The translations under genes were made by a program, and so were the position numbers. This document shows, piece after piece, positions 42,989-52,400 of a stretch of 64,000 bases of DNA. The stretch covers positions 1 through 64,000 of the forward strand of contig JAUOPI010000020.1 in the NCBI GenBank assembly GCA_030546905.1, written 5' to 3'. This stretch comes from Granulosicoccaceae sp. 1_MG-2023 (GTDB taxonomy: Bacteria > Pseudomonadota > Gammaproteobacteria > Granulosicoccales > Granulosicoccaceae). The notes under the pieces are model-generated. The model saw only the letters and a program-made list of their open reading frames with translations. It did no database searches and had not been told where the DNA came from. Numbering within the stretch: position 1 is the stretch's first letter; each line of letters starts with the position of its first letter.

Positions 42989-43089
42989 CGGTGGTCGGCC
43001 TAAGCCATTAAAAAGCTAAGGTTATTTTTGTAAGCGGCGGGTTGCCGCTGTGGCGCTTTAGCGGTTCTGAATTCTCCGCGCTGAGCGGC

Positions 43090-43095
43090 TATAAT
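43090..43095 (+). promoter_or_regulatory. Candidate -10 element for the second ABC-2 exporter
   Basis: A perfect TATAAT lies 30 bases before the ATG of the ATPase gene. The -35 is weak (TTCTGA near 43065). A GC-rich hairpin AGCGGC / GCCGCT (about 43033-43049) lies just upstream and could end transcription of the NTF2-like gene. Confidence 0.45.
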
Positions 43096-43125
43096 GCGCG
43101 CCTCATTGGTAACTGAACTCCCGCT

Positions 43126-44046
43126 ATGAAGGCGCTTTCCATCCGCAATCTCACCAAACAGTACGACAACGGCTTTCAGGCGCTCTCCGGAATCGATCTG
43201 GATGTGGCTGCCGGTGACTTCTTTGCCTTGCTGGGCCCCAACGGTGCCGGCAAATCCACCACCATCGGCATAATTACCGGTCTGGTCAATAAAACCGGCG
43301 GTTCGGTGGAGGTTTACGGCTATAACACCGACACACAGATTAACGAGGCCAAGCGTTGCATCGGGCTGGTGCCGCAGGAGTTCAACTTCAACGTCTTCGA
43401 GCCGGTGCGCGAAGTGGTCATCAATCAGGCCGGCTACTACGGTATCAGCCGGCGCGAAGCGGCCAAACGCGCCGAGTTTTATCTGAAAAAACTCGATTTA
43501 TGGGACAAGCGGGACGGCAACTCACGGGAATTGTCCGGCGGTATGAAGCGCCGGCTGATGATTGCCCGCGCGCTTGTGCATCAGCCCAAGCTGCTGATTC
43601 TTGACGAGCCCACCGCCGGCGTGGATATCGAGATCCGCCGCTCCATGTGGGAATTTATTCAGGACATCAACAAGCAGGAAGGCATCACCATTATCCTCAC
43701 CACCCATTATCTGGAAGAGGCTGAGGCCATGTGCCGCAATGTGGCGATTATCAACGGCGGGCGGATTGTCGAGAACGGCCGGGTCAGCGAGCTGCTCAGC
43801 CGCGCCATGTCCGAGACCTTTGTGCTGGATGTGGAAGATGAAGGCAATCAGGATGAGCTGGTGTTGCCCGATTACACCATCAATGCGCGTGAGCCGGGGC
43901 GGCTTGAGATCGAAGTGCCGAAAAGCCAACCGCTGAACCGCCTGTTCGAAGAACTGACGCAGAAGAATATCCGTGTGCAGAGTCTGCGCAACAAAACCAA
44001 CCGTCTTGAGGCCTTCTTCCTCAATCTCGTTAAAACCAAGCATTAA
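43126..44046 (+). CDS. yadG: ABC-2 exporter ATPase, YadG-like (second copy)
   Basis: A 306-residue ABC ATPase: Walker A GPNGAGKS (39-46), Q-loop VPQEFNFN, signature [16 protein letters not shown], Walker [19 protein letters not shown]-loop LTTHYLEEAEAM. It fits E. coli YadG closely in length and in the segments KQYDNGFQAL and GYYGISR. It shares the YDNG and LSGGMKRR regions with the first copy at 35308 but differs in its C-terminal domain. Fourteen bases separate it from its permease. The substrate of YadGH is not established. Confidence 0.93.
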   Translation: MKALSIRNLTKQYDNGFQALSGIDLDVAAGDFFALLGPNGAGKSTTIGIITGLVNKTGGSVEVYGYNTDTQINEAKRCIGLVPQEFNFNVFEPVREVVINQAGYYGISRREAAKRAEFYLKKLDLWDKRDGNSRELSGGMKRRLMIARALVHQPKLLILDEPTAGVDIEIRRSMWEFIQDINKQEGITIILTTHYLEEAEAMCRNVAIINGGRIVENGRVSELLSRAMSETFVLDVEDEGNQDELVLPDYTINAREPGRLEIEVPKSQPLNRLFEELTQKNIRVQSLRNKTNRLEAFFLNLVKTKH

Positions 44047-44060
44047 TCAGGAATTGCCTT

Positions 44061-44834
44061 ATGTGGCTGGCTGAAAATATCGTTGCCTTCCGGACCATCG
44101 TCATCAAAGAAATCATGCGTTTTGTGCGCATCTGGGTGCAGACCCTGGTGCCGCCGGCGATCAATGCGTTTTTGTATATGGTCATTTTCGGGACGCTGAT
44201 CGGCTCGCAAATTGAGAATATGAGCGGGCATCCCTATATCGAATACATTGTGCCGGGCATCATCATGATGTCGGTGATTACCAACTCCTACGGCAATGTG
44301 GTGTCCTCGTTCTACAGCACCAAATTCCAGCGCAATATCGAGGAACTGCTGATCTCGCCGGTCAGTAATTTTACGATCCTGGCCGGTTATGTGGCCGGTG
44401 GCGTGGCGCGCGGTTTTACCGTCGGTGCGCTGGTGGCGCTGGTTTCGCTGCTGTTTACCGACCTGCAGGTGCACAGCTTTATCCATATGCTGCTGATTAT
44501 GTTCCTGACTTCCACGTTGTTCTCCCTGGGTGGGTTTATCAACGCGGTGTTTGCGCGCAGCTTTGACGATATCTCGATTATTCCCAACTTCGTGCTCACG
44601 CCTCTGACCTATCTGGGCGGAATTTTCTATTCCATCAGCATACTGCCGGCCTTTTGGCAAAAGGTCTCCTTGGTCAATCCGGTGTTGTATATGATCAACG
44701 GTTTCCGCCTTGGCGTATTGGGTGAATCGGATATTCCGGTGAGTGTTTCCTATCTGGTGATCCTGGCTTTTATCGGCGTGCTGGGCTACTGGGCGATGTG
44801 GTTGCTGCGTCACGGGGTTGGCATTCGCACTTAA
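44061..44834 (+). CDS. yadH: ABC-2 permease, YadH-like (second copy)
   Basis: A 257-residue, six-helix ABC-2 permease. Diagnostic parts are EIMRFVRIWVQTLVPPAINAFLYMVIFGTLIG, YIEYIVPGIIMMSVITNSYGNV and TPLTYLGGIFYSISILPAFWQKVSLVNPVLYMINGFRLG. It forms the membrane part of the exporter with YadG. The last motif parallels that of the permease at 36231, marking the two systems as paralogues. It is followed after 57 bases by a methyltransferase gene on the same strand. Confidence 0.93.
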   Translation: MWLAENIVAFRTIVIKEIMRFVRIWVQTLVPPAINAFLYMVIFGTLIGSQIENMSGHPYIEYIVPGIIMMSVITNSYGNVVSSFYSTKFQRNIEELLISPVSNFTILAGYVAGGVARGFTVGALVALVSLLFTDLQVHSFIHMLLIMFLTSTLFSLGGFINAVFARSFDDISIIPNFVLTPLTYLGGIFYSISILPAFWQKVSLVNPVLYMINGFRLGVLGESDIPVSVSYLVILAFIGVLGYWAMWLLRHGVGIRT

Positions 44835-44891
44835 GGTGCGCTTATTGCTTCGGCCTCTGGCTATTCATTCATCCACACGAGCGGTGTCGTT

Positions 44892-45710
44892 TTGACCGGA
44901 AAGAAAAGAACCAAACCCACCCTGGCAGAGCAGGCCGATAAGCATGAGCTCTACCAGCAGTCAGTGCAGAACGTCGACTTTGAGCTGGCGTTTATGCGCG
45001 ACACCTACCGTGATCTGCGTGGCAGCTCGCCGCACAGTCTGCGCGAGGATTTCTGCGGCACCGCGCTGGCATCAGCGCATTGGGTGGCGCAGGACAAAGC
45101 CAATACGGCAATGGCGGTGGATATAGATCCGGACGTGTTGCAGTGGAGTCGCGAACATATTGTGCCGGGCTTGAAGAAAAAGGCCCGTGAGCGTCTGGAA
45201 CTGGTTGAAGGCGATGTGCTGGAAATTGCCAACGAACCGGTGGATGTGATTCAGGCGTTTAATTTCAGCTATTGGTGTTTCCAGGAGCGGCGCACCATGC
45301 TGGCGTACTTCACCCGCTGTCATGCCGGCCTGAAAGACGACGGCATGTTGTTCCTCGATGCGTACGGTGGTCACGAGGCCTATCAGTGCCAGGTCGAGGA
45401 GCGTGAAGTTGAGGATTTCACCTATATCTGGGAGCAGGCCGCATTTAATGCCGTGACCTGCGAACAGCGCTGCCATATCCATTTCCGGTTTAAGGACGAT
45501 TCCGAGCTGCGCGAGGCCTTTACCTATGTCTGGCGTATCTGGGGCGCGAAAGAGTTGCGCGAGATACTCGAAGAGGCCGGTTTCAGCAAAACCACCCTGT
45601 ATTTGCAGGCGTTTGATGAAGAAACCGACGAAGCGCTCGACGAATATATCGCCACCGACGAGGCGGACGATTACGCCTGCTGGCTCGGTTATATTGTCGC
45701 GGAAAAGTAG
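44892..45710 (+). CDS. Class I SAM-dependent methyltransferase
   Basis: A 272-residue soluble methyltransferase. The SAM region reads LREDFCGTALASAHWVAQ (motif I in a GTA-type form), AVDIDPDVLQWSREHI (motif II) and EGDVLEIANEPVDVIQAFNFSYWCFQERRTML. The C-terminal part contains HIHFRFKDDSELREAFTYVWRIWGAKELREILEEAGF. The substrate is unknown. The likely start is a TTG at 44892 with no strong ribosome site; the next in-frame ATG would cut into the conserved N-terminus. The 3' end overlaps the converging sensor kinase gene by 22 bases. Confidence 0.85.
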   Translation: MTGKKRTKPTLAEQADKHELYQQSVQNVDFELAFMRDTYRDLRGSSPHSLREDFCGTALASAHWVAQDKANTAMAVDIDPDVLQWSREHIVPGLKKKARERLELVEGDVLEIANEPVDVIQAFNFSYWCFQERRTMLAYFTRCHAGLKDDGMLFLDAYGGHEAYQCQVEEREVEDFTYIWEQAAFNAVTCEQRCHIHFRFKDDSELREAFTYVWRIWGAKELREILEEAGFSKTTLYLQAFDEETDEALDEYIATDEADDYACWLGYIVAEK

Positions 45711-47053
45711 ATCGTTACGCGGGCGCCGCCGAGCGCTTCGCTGGCGCCGAGTTTGAGCGAGGCGCCGTAGGCGCTCAGCAGTTCGTTGGATACCGCAAGC
45801 CCGAGACCCTGACCTTCGATACGGGTGTCGGCGCGCTTGCCGCGTTCGAGCAGTTCATCACCCACATCGGCCGGAAACCCCGGCCCGTTATCCTCAATGT
45901 GAATACAGGCAATGCGGTTTTTCTCCTTGCTGCGCTCGGAGCTGATCCGCACCCGCGAAGCGCCGTATTTACAGGCGTTTTCCAGCAAATTACCGAACAC
46001 TTCCATAATGTCCGGCTCGTCCATACGCAGCCGGCACTGCGGGTTAAGGCGGATTTCAAACTGCGGGTCGCGCCGTGCATAAACGCGTTTAAGGCTGTTG
46101 CCAAGTCGTTCAATCAGCGGCACCAGCGGCACGGCCGGGCCGAGCGGGCGGCTGCCGCTGACCGAGGCGCGGCGGATATGGTAGGCGACAATATCGCGCA
46201 TACGGCCGCTTTGCTCGCGCAGGATTTGCCGTGAGTCGGCGCCCACGTCGCGGCTGTCGCTGAGGTTCTGCAGCACGGATAAGGGCGTTTTCAGGCTGTG
46301 GGCCAGATCATCCATCACATGGCGGTAGCGCATGCGGCGGTTGTGTTCGCTTTGCAGCAGTGTGTTGATGCTGTGCGCGACCGGACGCAGCTCGTGCGGC
46401 AGGCGTGTGTCCAGCGCTTCCTGCTCGCCGGCGCGGATGCGTTGCAGGCCGCGGCTCATTTTCGCCAGCGGTTTCAGCCCCCACATCAGCACCAGTAACT
46501 GCACCAGCAGCAGAAGCAGTGCCGAGGACAGCAGCGTGGTCCAGAGTTTCTGGTCAAACAGCGCCAGCTGCTCGGCGTGGTCTGAGGCATCGGCACGCAG
46601 CAGAATATTAAACTGCTGTTCCGGCAGGTCCGGCGCGGCCCAGGAAAAACCGAAGCGCAGGCTGAAGTGGCCCTGTGCGTCCGGGGTATCAAACAGGCGA
46701 AAGCGCCACTGGCCGATGCTGATATGTTCGTCGTTGCCGGCCAGGGTGTCGCCACTATCCGAAGGCGATTGCCAGATCAGGCGGTTGTGCAGGTCGTAGA
46801 TGCGTGCGGTCAGCCCGGACTGGGGTTGCCGCAGGCGACCGTCGGGCAGGCCGTATTCGTTGATAATGAGACGGCCCTGATCGTCCAGCTCGGCGGCACC
46901 GAGCACGCCGTAGATCAATCCCTCCATGCGGTCGCGCTGGGCTTGCTCGGCGCGGCTGTGCACGGAGTGTTGCAAGGACAGGGCGGTCAGGCCGATAAAC
47001 AGCGCCAGCACCAGCGAGCTGGCCAGCAAGAGCCGGGCGGTAATGGAATTCAT
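45689..47053 (-). CDS. PhoQ-like sensor histidine kinase
   Basis: A 454-residue kinase: transmembrane helices at about 8-28 and 174-193, a periplasmic region between them, HAMP-like linker, and the H-box MDDLAHSLKTPLSVL (H252). ATPase boxes are NLLENACKYG, EDNGPGFP and GQGLGLAVS. The H-box HSLKTPL and the receiver partner fit the PhoQ branch. An acidic patch of the enterobacterial Mg2+ sensor could not be identified in the periplasmic part, so the signal is left open. It overlaps the regulator by four bases and follows regulator and PepSY peptide in one operon. Confidence 0.9.
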   Translation of the reverse strand: MNSITARLLLASSLVLALFIGLTALSLQHSVHSRAEQAQRDRMEGLIYGVLGAAELDDQGRLIINEYGLPDGRLRQPQSGLTARIYDLHNRLIWQSPSDSGDTLAGNDEHISIGQWRFRLFDTPDAQGHFSLRFGFSWAAPDLPEQQFNILLRADASDHAEQLALFDQKLWTTLLSSALLLLLVQLLVLMWGLKPLAKMSRGLQRIRAGEQEALDTRLPHELRPVAHSINTLLQSEHNRRMRYRHVMDDLAHSLKTPLSVLQNLSDSRDVGADSRQILREQSGRMRDIVAYHIRRASVSGSRPLGPAVPLVPLIERLGNSLKRVYARRDPQFEIRLNPQCRLRMDEPDIMEVFGNLLENACKYGASRVRISSERSKEKNRIACIHIEDNGPGFPADVGDELLERGKRADTRIEGQGLGLAVSNELLSAYGASLKLGASEALGGARVTIYFSATI

Positions 47054-47748
47054 TCTGCCGGTGTGTCTGCCGCGGACCGTTGCAGGGCGAGGCGGTAGCC
47101 GCGGCCGCGTTGGGTTTCAATCGGTTTCAGGGTCTTGTCCGGATCGAGCTTGCTGCGCAGGCGTTTGATAAACACTTCGAGAATATTCGGGTCGCGGTCC
47201 GTGTCTTCGTCATAGAGGTGATCGAGCAGCACGTTTTTCGAGATGGTCTCGCCGGCGTTAATCGCCAGATAAGCAAGCACCTTGTATTCAAACGCGGTGA
47301 GTTCGACATTGTTGCCGTCGACGCTGACTTTCTGCGCACGGGTGTCGATTTCCAGCGGACCGAAGCGCAGTACCGATTCGGCCCAGCCGCCGCTGCGACG
47401 CAACAGGGCACGCAGGCGCGCCAGCAGCTCTTCCATATGAAACGGCTTGGCCAGGTAATCGTCCGCGCCGGCTTCCAGACCTTCGACCTTGTCCTGCCAG
47501 TTATCGCGCGCGGTCAGGATCAGTACCGGATAGGTGCGGCCTTTGCTGCGCAGCTCACGGATGATCTCGCTGCCGTCCTTGTAGGGCAGACCGAGATCGA
47601 CGATGGCGATATCCAGTGGCATCTCATTGGCCAGATAAGCGCCTTCACGCCCGTCGGTGGCCTCATCAATGGCAAAACCTTCCTGTCGCAGACGTTCAAC
47701 CAGCTGACCGCGCAGCTGTGCGTCGTCTTCCACAACCAGCGCTCGCAT
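47050..47748 (-). CDS. PhoP-like OmpR-family response regulator
   Basis: A 232-residue regulator. The receiver domain (1-120) has D51 in IAIVDLGLPYKDG and the switch lysine in LAKPFHMEEL. The winged-helix DNA-binding domain (about 128-225) has LTAFEYKVLAYL and RGRGYRL. The phrases DIAIVDLGLP, TARDNWQDKVEGL and KPFHMEE match PhoP closely. It overlaps the kinase by four bases and lies 46 bases downstream of a PepSY peptide gene on the same strand, so all three are probably one operon. Confidence 0.92.
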   Translation of the reverse strand: MRALVVEDDAQLRGQLVERLRQEGFAIDEATDGREGAYLANEMPLDIAIVDLGLPYKDGSEIIRELRSKGRTYPVLILTARDNWQDKVEGLEAGADDYLAKPFHMEELLARLRALLRRSGGWAESVLRFGPLEIDTRAQKVSVDGNNVELTAFEYKVLAYLAINAGETISKNVLLDHLYDEDTDRDPNILEVFIKRLRSKLDPDKTLKPIETQRGRGYRLALQRSAADTPAE

Positions 47749-47794
47749 GCTGCGGATCTCCTCTTATTACGTGTGTGTGCTTTTCCGGCGGCGC

Positions 47795-48034
47795 TTATTC
47801 GCCGCGGATGGTGATGACGCGGACCTTGCCCTTGTCGATCAGTTTGACTTTGTAGATTTTGCGGCCGTTTTTGTTGCTCTCACTGACGCCGAGAACCTTG
47901 CCGCCGCCGTTGCGCTTCTGTGCCTGGGCGGCTGCCTGGCTGGCATTTTTCGCCGCTGCGATGGCCGGCGAGCAAAACGCCGCCGAGGCCACGACGAGCA
48001 GGCAGATAAGTAGGGTTCGTTTCAGTGACAACAT
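47795..48034 (-). CDS. Small secreted PepSY-like protein
   Basis: A 79-residue exported protein: signal peptide about 1-26 (AIA cleavage), a short Ala/Gln/Lys linker, then about 35 residues resembling half a PepSY domain (VLGVSESNKNGRKIYKVKLIDKGKVRVITI). Small PepSY proteins are often encoded next to two-component systems and are suspected to modulate the periplasmic sensor. It is first in the operon with the PhoP/PhoQ-like genes. A 14-bp palindrome next to its promoter may be an operator. Confidence 0.8.
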   Translation of the reverse strand: MLSLKRTLLICLLVVASAAFCSPAIAAAKNASQAAAQAQKRNGGGKVLGVSESNKNGRKIYKVKLIDKGKVRVITIRGE

Positions 48035-48085
48035 AAGTTTTCCGGATCGGCTGTGTGCAGGGAACAGGGCCTGTAAGTCAGTTAG

Positions 48086-48105
48086 ATAATAGCTGCTTAA
48101 GCAGC
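48086..48105 (-). promoter_or_regulatory. Candidate promoter with a 14-bp palindrome
   Basis: On the minus strand the perfect palindrome GCTGCTTAAGCAGC (48092-48105) is followed at once by TATTAT (48091-48086), a good -10 element for the PepSY/PhoP-like operon. The position between -35 and -10 would let a bound repressor block polymerase. No PhoP box (GTTTA direct repeat) was found. Confidence 0.45.
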
Positions 48106-48178
48106 AAAGTGTAGCAACTCAGAGCCCGTAAGCGGCAGCCGGATTTGCCGCTTGTGACGCCGTACCGGCATTGGCCGC

Positions 48179-48607
48179 TCAGCGCTCAAGCGGGCGGATA
48201 TTCACCGCCAGGCTCAGGCGCGTGCCCGGGTGATGACGGGTGAAGGTGTGATAGGTGCGTCCGTTATAGCGGTAGGTCACCTTATAGCCGCTGATATGCT
48301 TCTGCGGGCGCGTGGTGTCGCAGGCCGGTGTGCGGTCTTGCCGGCCGGTCGGGCGCGTTTCGCGGCTGATATGGCGGCTTGTTACCGTGACTTTTGCGTT
48401 GTTGACGCGGGCGCTGTCGCGGATGCTGGTGCCGGAGTGGCGTTCGTGGCGTGATTCGCGGCAGACGCCGGGGTTGACCTTAACCTGCTTGTATACCGGG
48501 CGGGCGTCGATAACACGGCCGTAGGCGGTGAAACTGGTGTCAGCCAGCGCATGGGTTCCGCCCAGCAGGGCGCCCAGCGCGGTCAGTGTGATCAGGGTCT
48601 TTTTCAT
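48179..48607 (-). CDS. Periplasmic protein resembling zipper-less glycine-zipper 2TM proteins
   Basis: A 142-residue secreted protein with a signal peptide of about 22 residues (ALA cleavage). The mature N-terminus (YGRVIDARPVYKQVKVNPGVCRES) and C-terminus (ISGYKVTYRYNGRTYHTFTRHHPGTRLSLAVNIRPLE) resemble the ends of the Rickettsia 17-kDa-like glycine-zipper 2TM proteins. The glycine-rich middle is replaced by an Arg/Ser/Thr-rich, basic segment (about 45-95). Two cysteines (about C49 and C95) could form a disulfide. Function unknown. Isolated between csiV and the PhoP-like operon. Confidence 0.7.
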   Translation of the reverse strand: MKKTLITLTALGALLGGTHALADTSFTAYGRVIDARPVYKQVKVNPGVCRESRHERHSGTSIRDSARVNNAKVTVTSRHISRETRPTGRQDRTPACDTTRPQKHISGYKVTYRYNGRTYHTFTRHHPGTRLSLAVNIRPLER

Positions 48608-48756
48608 GGTCTCTCTCCGTTGTGTCCGGCCGTGGCATCGGGCCGTCGGGTCAGGTCTGTCTGACCTTGAAGGAGAGATTACGCGGGCGCGGCTGAATCC
48701 GTACTGAACCGCCGCGCCTGATGTGTCGCCCGGGACGGGCGTGCTGTTGGCGTGCC

Positions 48757-49425
48757 TCAGGCGCCGTTGCCGACCGGTGTAATCAGCACCAGCAGACCAA
48801 AACGCGGGTTGTCCAGATAGTGGATCTCTTTGCTGCGCATGCGGCGGTGCTGGCGCAGCCGGGCGCTGTCGGTGCCGGTCTCATTGAGCATGACCAGATT
48901 GGCGTCGATATGCAGATACTTGCCCAGTGAGATGGTTACCGTGCCGTCGAGCTGATGGGTGCTGACCGGTTTCAGGTCAATGCTGCTGTCGATCACGCCT
49001 GGTTGCAGGGCGGTGATCAGGCCGTCTTCGGCGACCGCGTCGGCCGGGACATAGACGGTCATGGGCGAGCCGTAGCTGAGACGGATGGCACGCGCTTCGG
49101 CGGCGGCCAGACCCGGTTGTTGCCAGGCCAGCTGGTCGATCACGCGGTAGCGTCCGCTGCTGTTGAGACGGCCGACGATCGCATTCATGCCGGCACTGCC
49201 GGCAGCGCTGCGAAAGCCCGCGCTGACCGCAGCCGGGCTGTTGATGCCGATGGCATTGCCGGTCATCGGGTAATAGAGCTTGCCGCTGTAGGGCGCGTCG
49301 TTGCCCGGATCAAGGTTCTCGAACAGTACGATCTCGACCAGATAGTCCTGCGCGCGGGCAAGGCCGCTGACGGTCAAGGTCAGCACAAACAACAAAGCGG
49401 ACAGCAAAGCGGTGTTTTTTTTCAT
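48757..49425 (-). CDS. csiV: CsiV-like periplasmic protein
   Basis: A 222-residue secreted protein with a signal peptide 1-25 (ARA cleavage). The mature start QDYLVEIVLFENLD and the end segment SKEIHYLDNPRFGLLVLITPV fit CsiV, which in Vibrio binds peptidoglycan and supports PBP1A-dependent wall synthesis. It overlaps mfd by one base (TGATG on the minus strand). A csiV homologue downstream of mfd is the usual arrangement in gammaproteobacteria, which supports the assignment. Confidence 0.85.
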   Translation of the reverse strand: MKKNTALLSALLFVLTLTVSGLARAQDYLVEIVLFENLDPGNDAPYSGKLYYPMTGNAIGINSPAAVSAGFRSAAGSAGMNAIVGRLNSSGRYRVIDQLAWQQPGLAAAEARAIRLSYGSPMTVYVPADAVAEDGLITALQPGVIDSSIDLKPVSTHQLDGTVTISLGKYLHIDANLVMLNETGTDSARLRQHRRMRSKEIHYLDNPRFGLLVLITPVGNGA

Positions 49426-52400
49426 CAGGAGCCGGCCTCGTTAGTGGCGAGTCGTTGCAGCATGGCGTCGATAAATGCCAGACGTTCTTGGGCGGTTTCG
49501 GTCGCGGCGGCAAAGCGCAGGGTGGTTTTGCCGTCGAATTTATAGGTTTGCGGTTCTTTCTGGATCATGGTCAGGAGCGCCATGGTATCAATCGCCGGTG
49601 AGTCGGTGAAGACCATGCGCCCGCCGGCGGCATTGGCCTCGATGCGTTTGACGCCGAGTCCGGCGCAGCGCAGCTTGCACTCGGTGATATCGAACAGGGT
49701 TTTGGCCGCATCCGGTAACAGACCGAAGCGGTCGATCAATTCGACCTTGAGTTCGCGGATCTGTTCGCTGTCTTTGGCGCTGGCGATGCGTTTATAGAGA
49801 ATCAGGCGCGTGTGTACATCCGGCACATAGTCGTCAGGCAGCAGCGCCGGCAGCGACAGCTCAACCTCGGTGGTTTCGTCCATGGGCGCGTCCAGCTCCG
49901 GCATTTTGCCCGATTTGAGCGCTTCCACAGCCCGCTCGAGCAGCTGCGAGTAGAGCGTAAAGCCGATTTCCTGAATCTGGCCGGACTGACCTTCGCCAAG
50001 CAGTTCGCCGGCGCCGCGGATCTCCAGATCGTGGGTGGCGAGGGTAAAGCCCACACCCAGATCTTCCAGGGATTCGATGGCCGCCAGACGCTTTTCCGCG
50101 TCGCCGGTCAGCAGGCCTTTGGGCGGTGCTACCAGATAGGCGTAGGCGCGGTGATGGGAGCGCCCGACGCGGCCGCGCAACTGGTGCAGCTGCGCCAGGC
50201 CGAGTTTGTCGGCGCGGTTGATGATAATGGTGTTGGCACTCGGCACATCGATGCCGGATTCGATAATCGTGGTGGCGACCAGGATGTTAAAGCGCTGGTG
50301 ATAGAAATCGAGCATGACCGACTCGAGTTCGCTTTCAGGCATTTGTCCGTGGGCGAAGCGAACCCGCGCATTGGGCACGATCTCTTCGAGCTGGCGGCTG
50401 ATTTTCTCGATGCTTTTGACTTCGTTGTGCAGAAAGTACACCTGACCGCCACGGGCCAGTTCGCGCTCACAGGCTTCGCGGATCTGCACGTCCGACCACT
50501 CGCCGACAAAGGTTTTGATGGCGTGACGGTGAGCCGGCGGGGTGGCGATAATCGACAGATCGCGCAGGCCCGAAAGGCTCATGTTCAGAGTCCGCGGGAT
50601 CGGCGTTGCAGTCAGGGTCAGTATATCCACTTCAGAGCGCAAGGCTTTCATATGCTCTTTGTGGCGCACCCCGAAGCGGTGTTCTTCGTCGATAACTACC
50701 AGACCGAGGTTTTTGTACTTGATGCCTTTCTGAATCAGTTTGTGGGTGCCGATAACAATGTCGACCTTGCCGCTGGCCAGGTCGTCGATCACGGCTTTTT
50801 GTTCCTTGCCGGAGCGGAAGCGTGACAGCGACTCGATACGGATCGGCCAGTCGGCAAAGCGGTCGCGGAAGTTCTGAAAATGCTGTTCGGCCAGCAGGGT
50901 GGTCGGCACCAGTACCACCACCTGTTTGCCGGCATCGGCGGCGACAAAGGCTGCGCGCATGGCCACTTCGGTTTTGCCAAAACCCACATCGCCGCAGACC
51001 ACGCGGTCCATCGGTGTGTCGGCGCGCATATCCGCGACCACCGCATTGATGGCGTCCAGCTGGTCCGGGGTTTCCTCAAACGGAAAGGCGTCGGCAAAGG
51101 CGTCATAATCGCTGGAATCGCCCGGGTAGGCATAGCCTTGGCGGGCCGCGCGCTTGGCGTGAATTTCCAGCAGTTCGGCGGCCACGTCGCGGGCTTTTTC
51201 CGCGGCTTTGCGGCGCGCTTTGGCCCATTGCTCGCTGCCAAGGCGGTGCAACGGCGCGGCTTCTTCACCGGCGCCGGTGTAGCGGCTGATCAGATGCAGT
51301 GCCGAGACCGGCACATAGAGCTTGTCATCACCGTGGTAGGTGATGGTCAGGAATTCGGTTTTTACCCCGCCTATGTCCAGCGTGGTCAGGCCCTGATAAC
51401 GGCCCACGCCGTGGTCGATATGCACCACCGGGTCGCCGATTTTAAGGTCGGTCAGGTTGGCGATAATGGCGTCGGCATCGCGTGTGGTGCGGCGCCGCTG
51501 ACGTTGGCGGATGCGCCCGCCGCCGAGCTGGCTTTCGCAAATGACCGCCAGCGCGGGCTCACGCAGCTGCAGACCGCGATCAATCGGCGCCGAGGTCAGG
51601 GCGACGGGCTTGTGCCCGGCCAGAAAAGCCTGCCAGCTGTCGACCATGGCCGGGCGGATACGGTTGCCGTGCAGCTGATCGAGCAGCATCTCGCGGTGCC
51701 CGGCCGATTCCGCCACCAGCAGGGTGCGTCCGTCAAAGCTGTCCAGAAAGCCCTGCAGCAGCTGCATGGGTTTCTCAGCGCGGGCATTGACCGGATACTG
51801 GCCGGGCGCGGTGAAATCAAAATTCACGCAGTCCCCGTCCTCGCGGCTTTCGTCGAATTTAAAATCCTGCATGCGGATCAGGCCGCGTTGCTCAAGCGCT
51901 GCCAGCATCTCATCCGGTGCGCTGTAGAGCTCCTCGGGCGACAATATCGGGCGTTCGATATCGTGACGCCGTTCTTCGTAGCGGTTGGCAACGCTTTCCC
52001 AGAACTGATGCAGGGCGGTTTCAGCGCCGTCAGTGGCGATAAAACGGCAATCGGCGGGCAGATAGTCAAACAGGGTCGCCATGGCATCGAAAAACAGCGG
52101 CGTGTAGTACTGAATGCCGCCGGGGGCAAAGCCGTCGCTGACGCTCTGATACAGCGGCACGTCCTTGCCGGAGCTTTCAAAGCGTGTGCGGAACTGGCTG
52201 CGGAAGCGCTTGATGCCGTCGCTGTTGAGCGGGAATTCGTGCGCCGGCAGCAGGTCGATGCTGTCGCGCGTGCCGGTGCTGAGCTGGGTTTCCGGATCAA
52301 ACTCGCGGATGCTCTCGAGTTCGTCGTCAAAGACGTCGAGACGGATCGGCGCGTCACTGGCCATGGGAAACAGGTCGATAATGCTGCCGCGCACGGCAAA

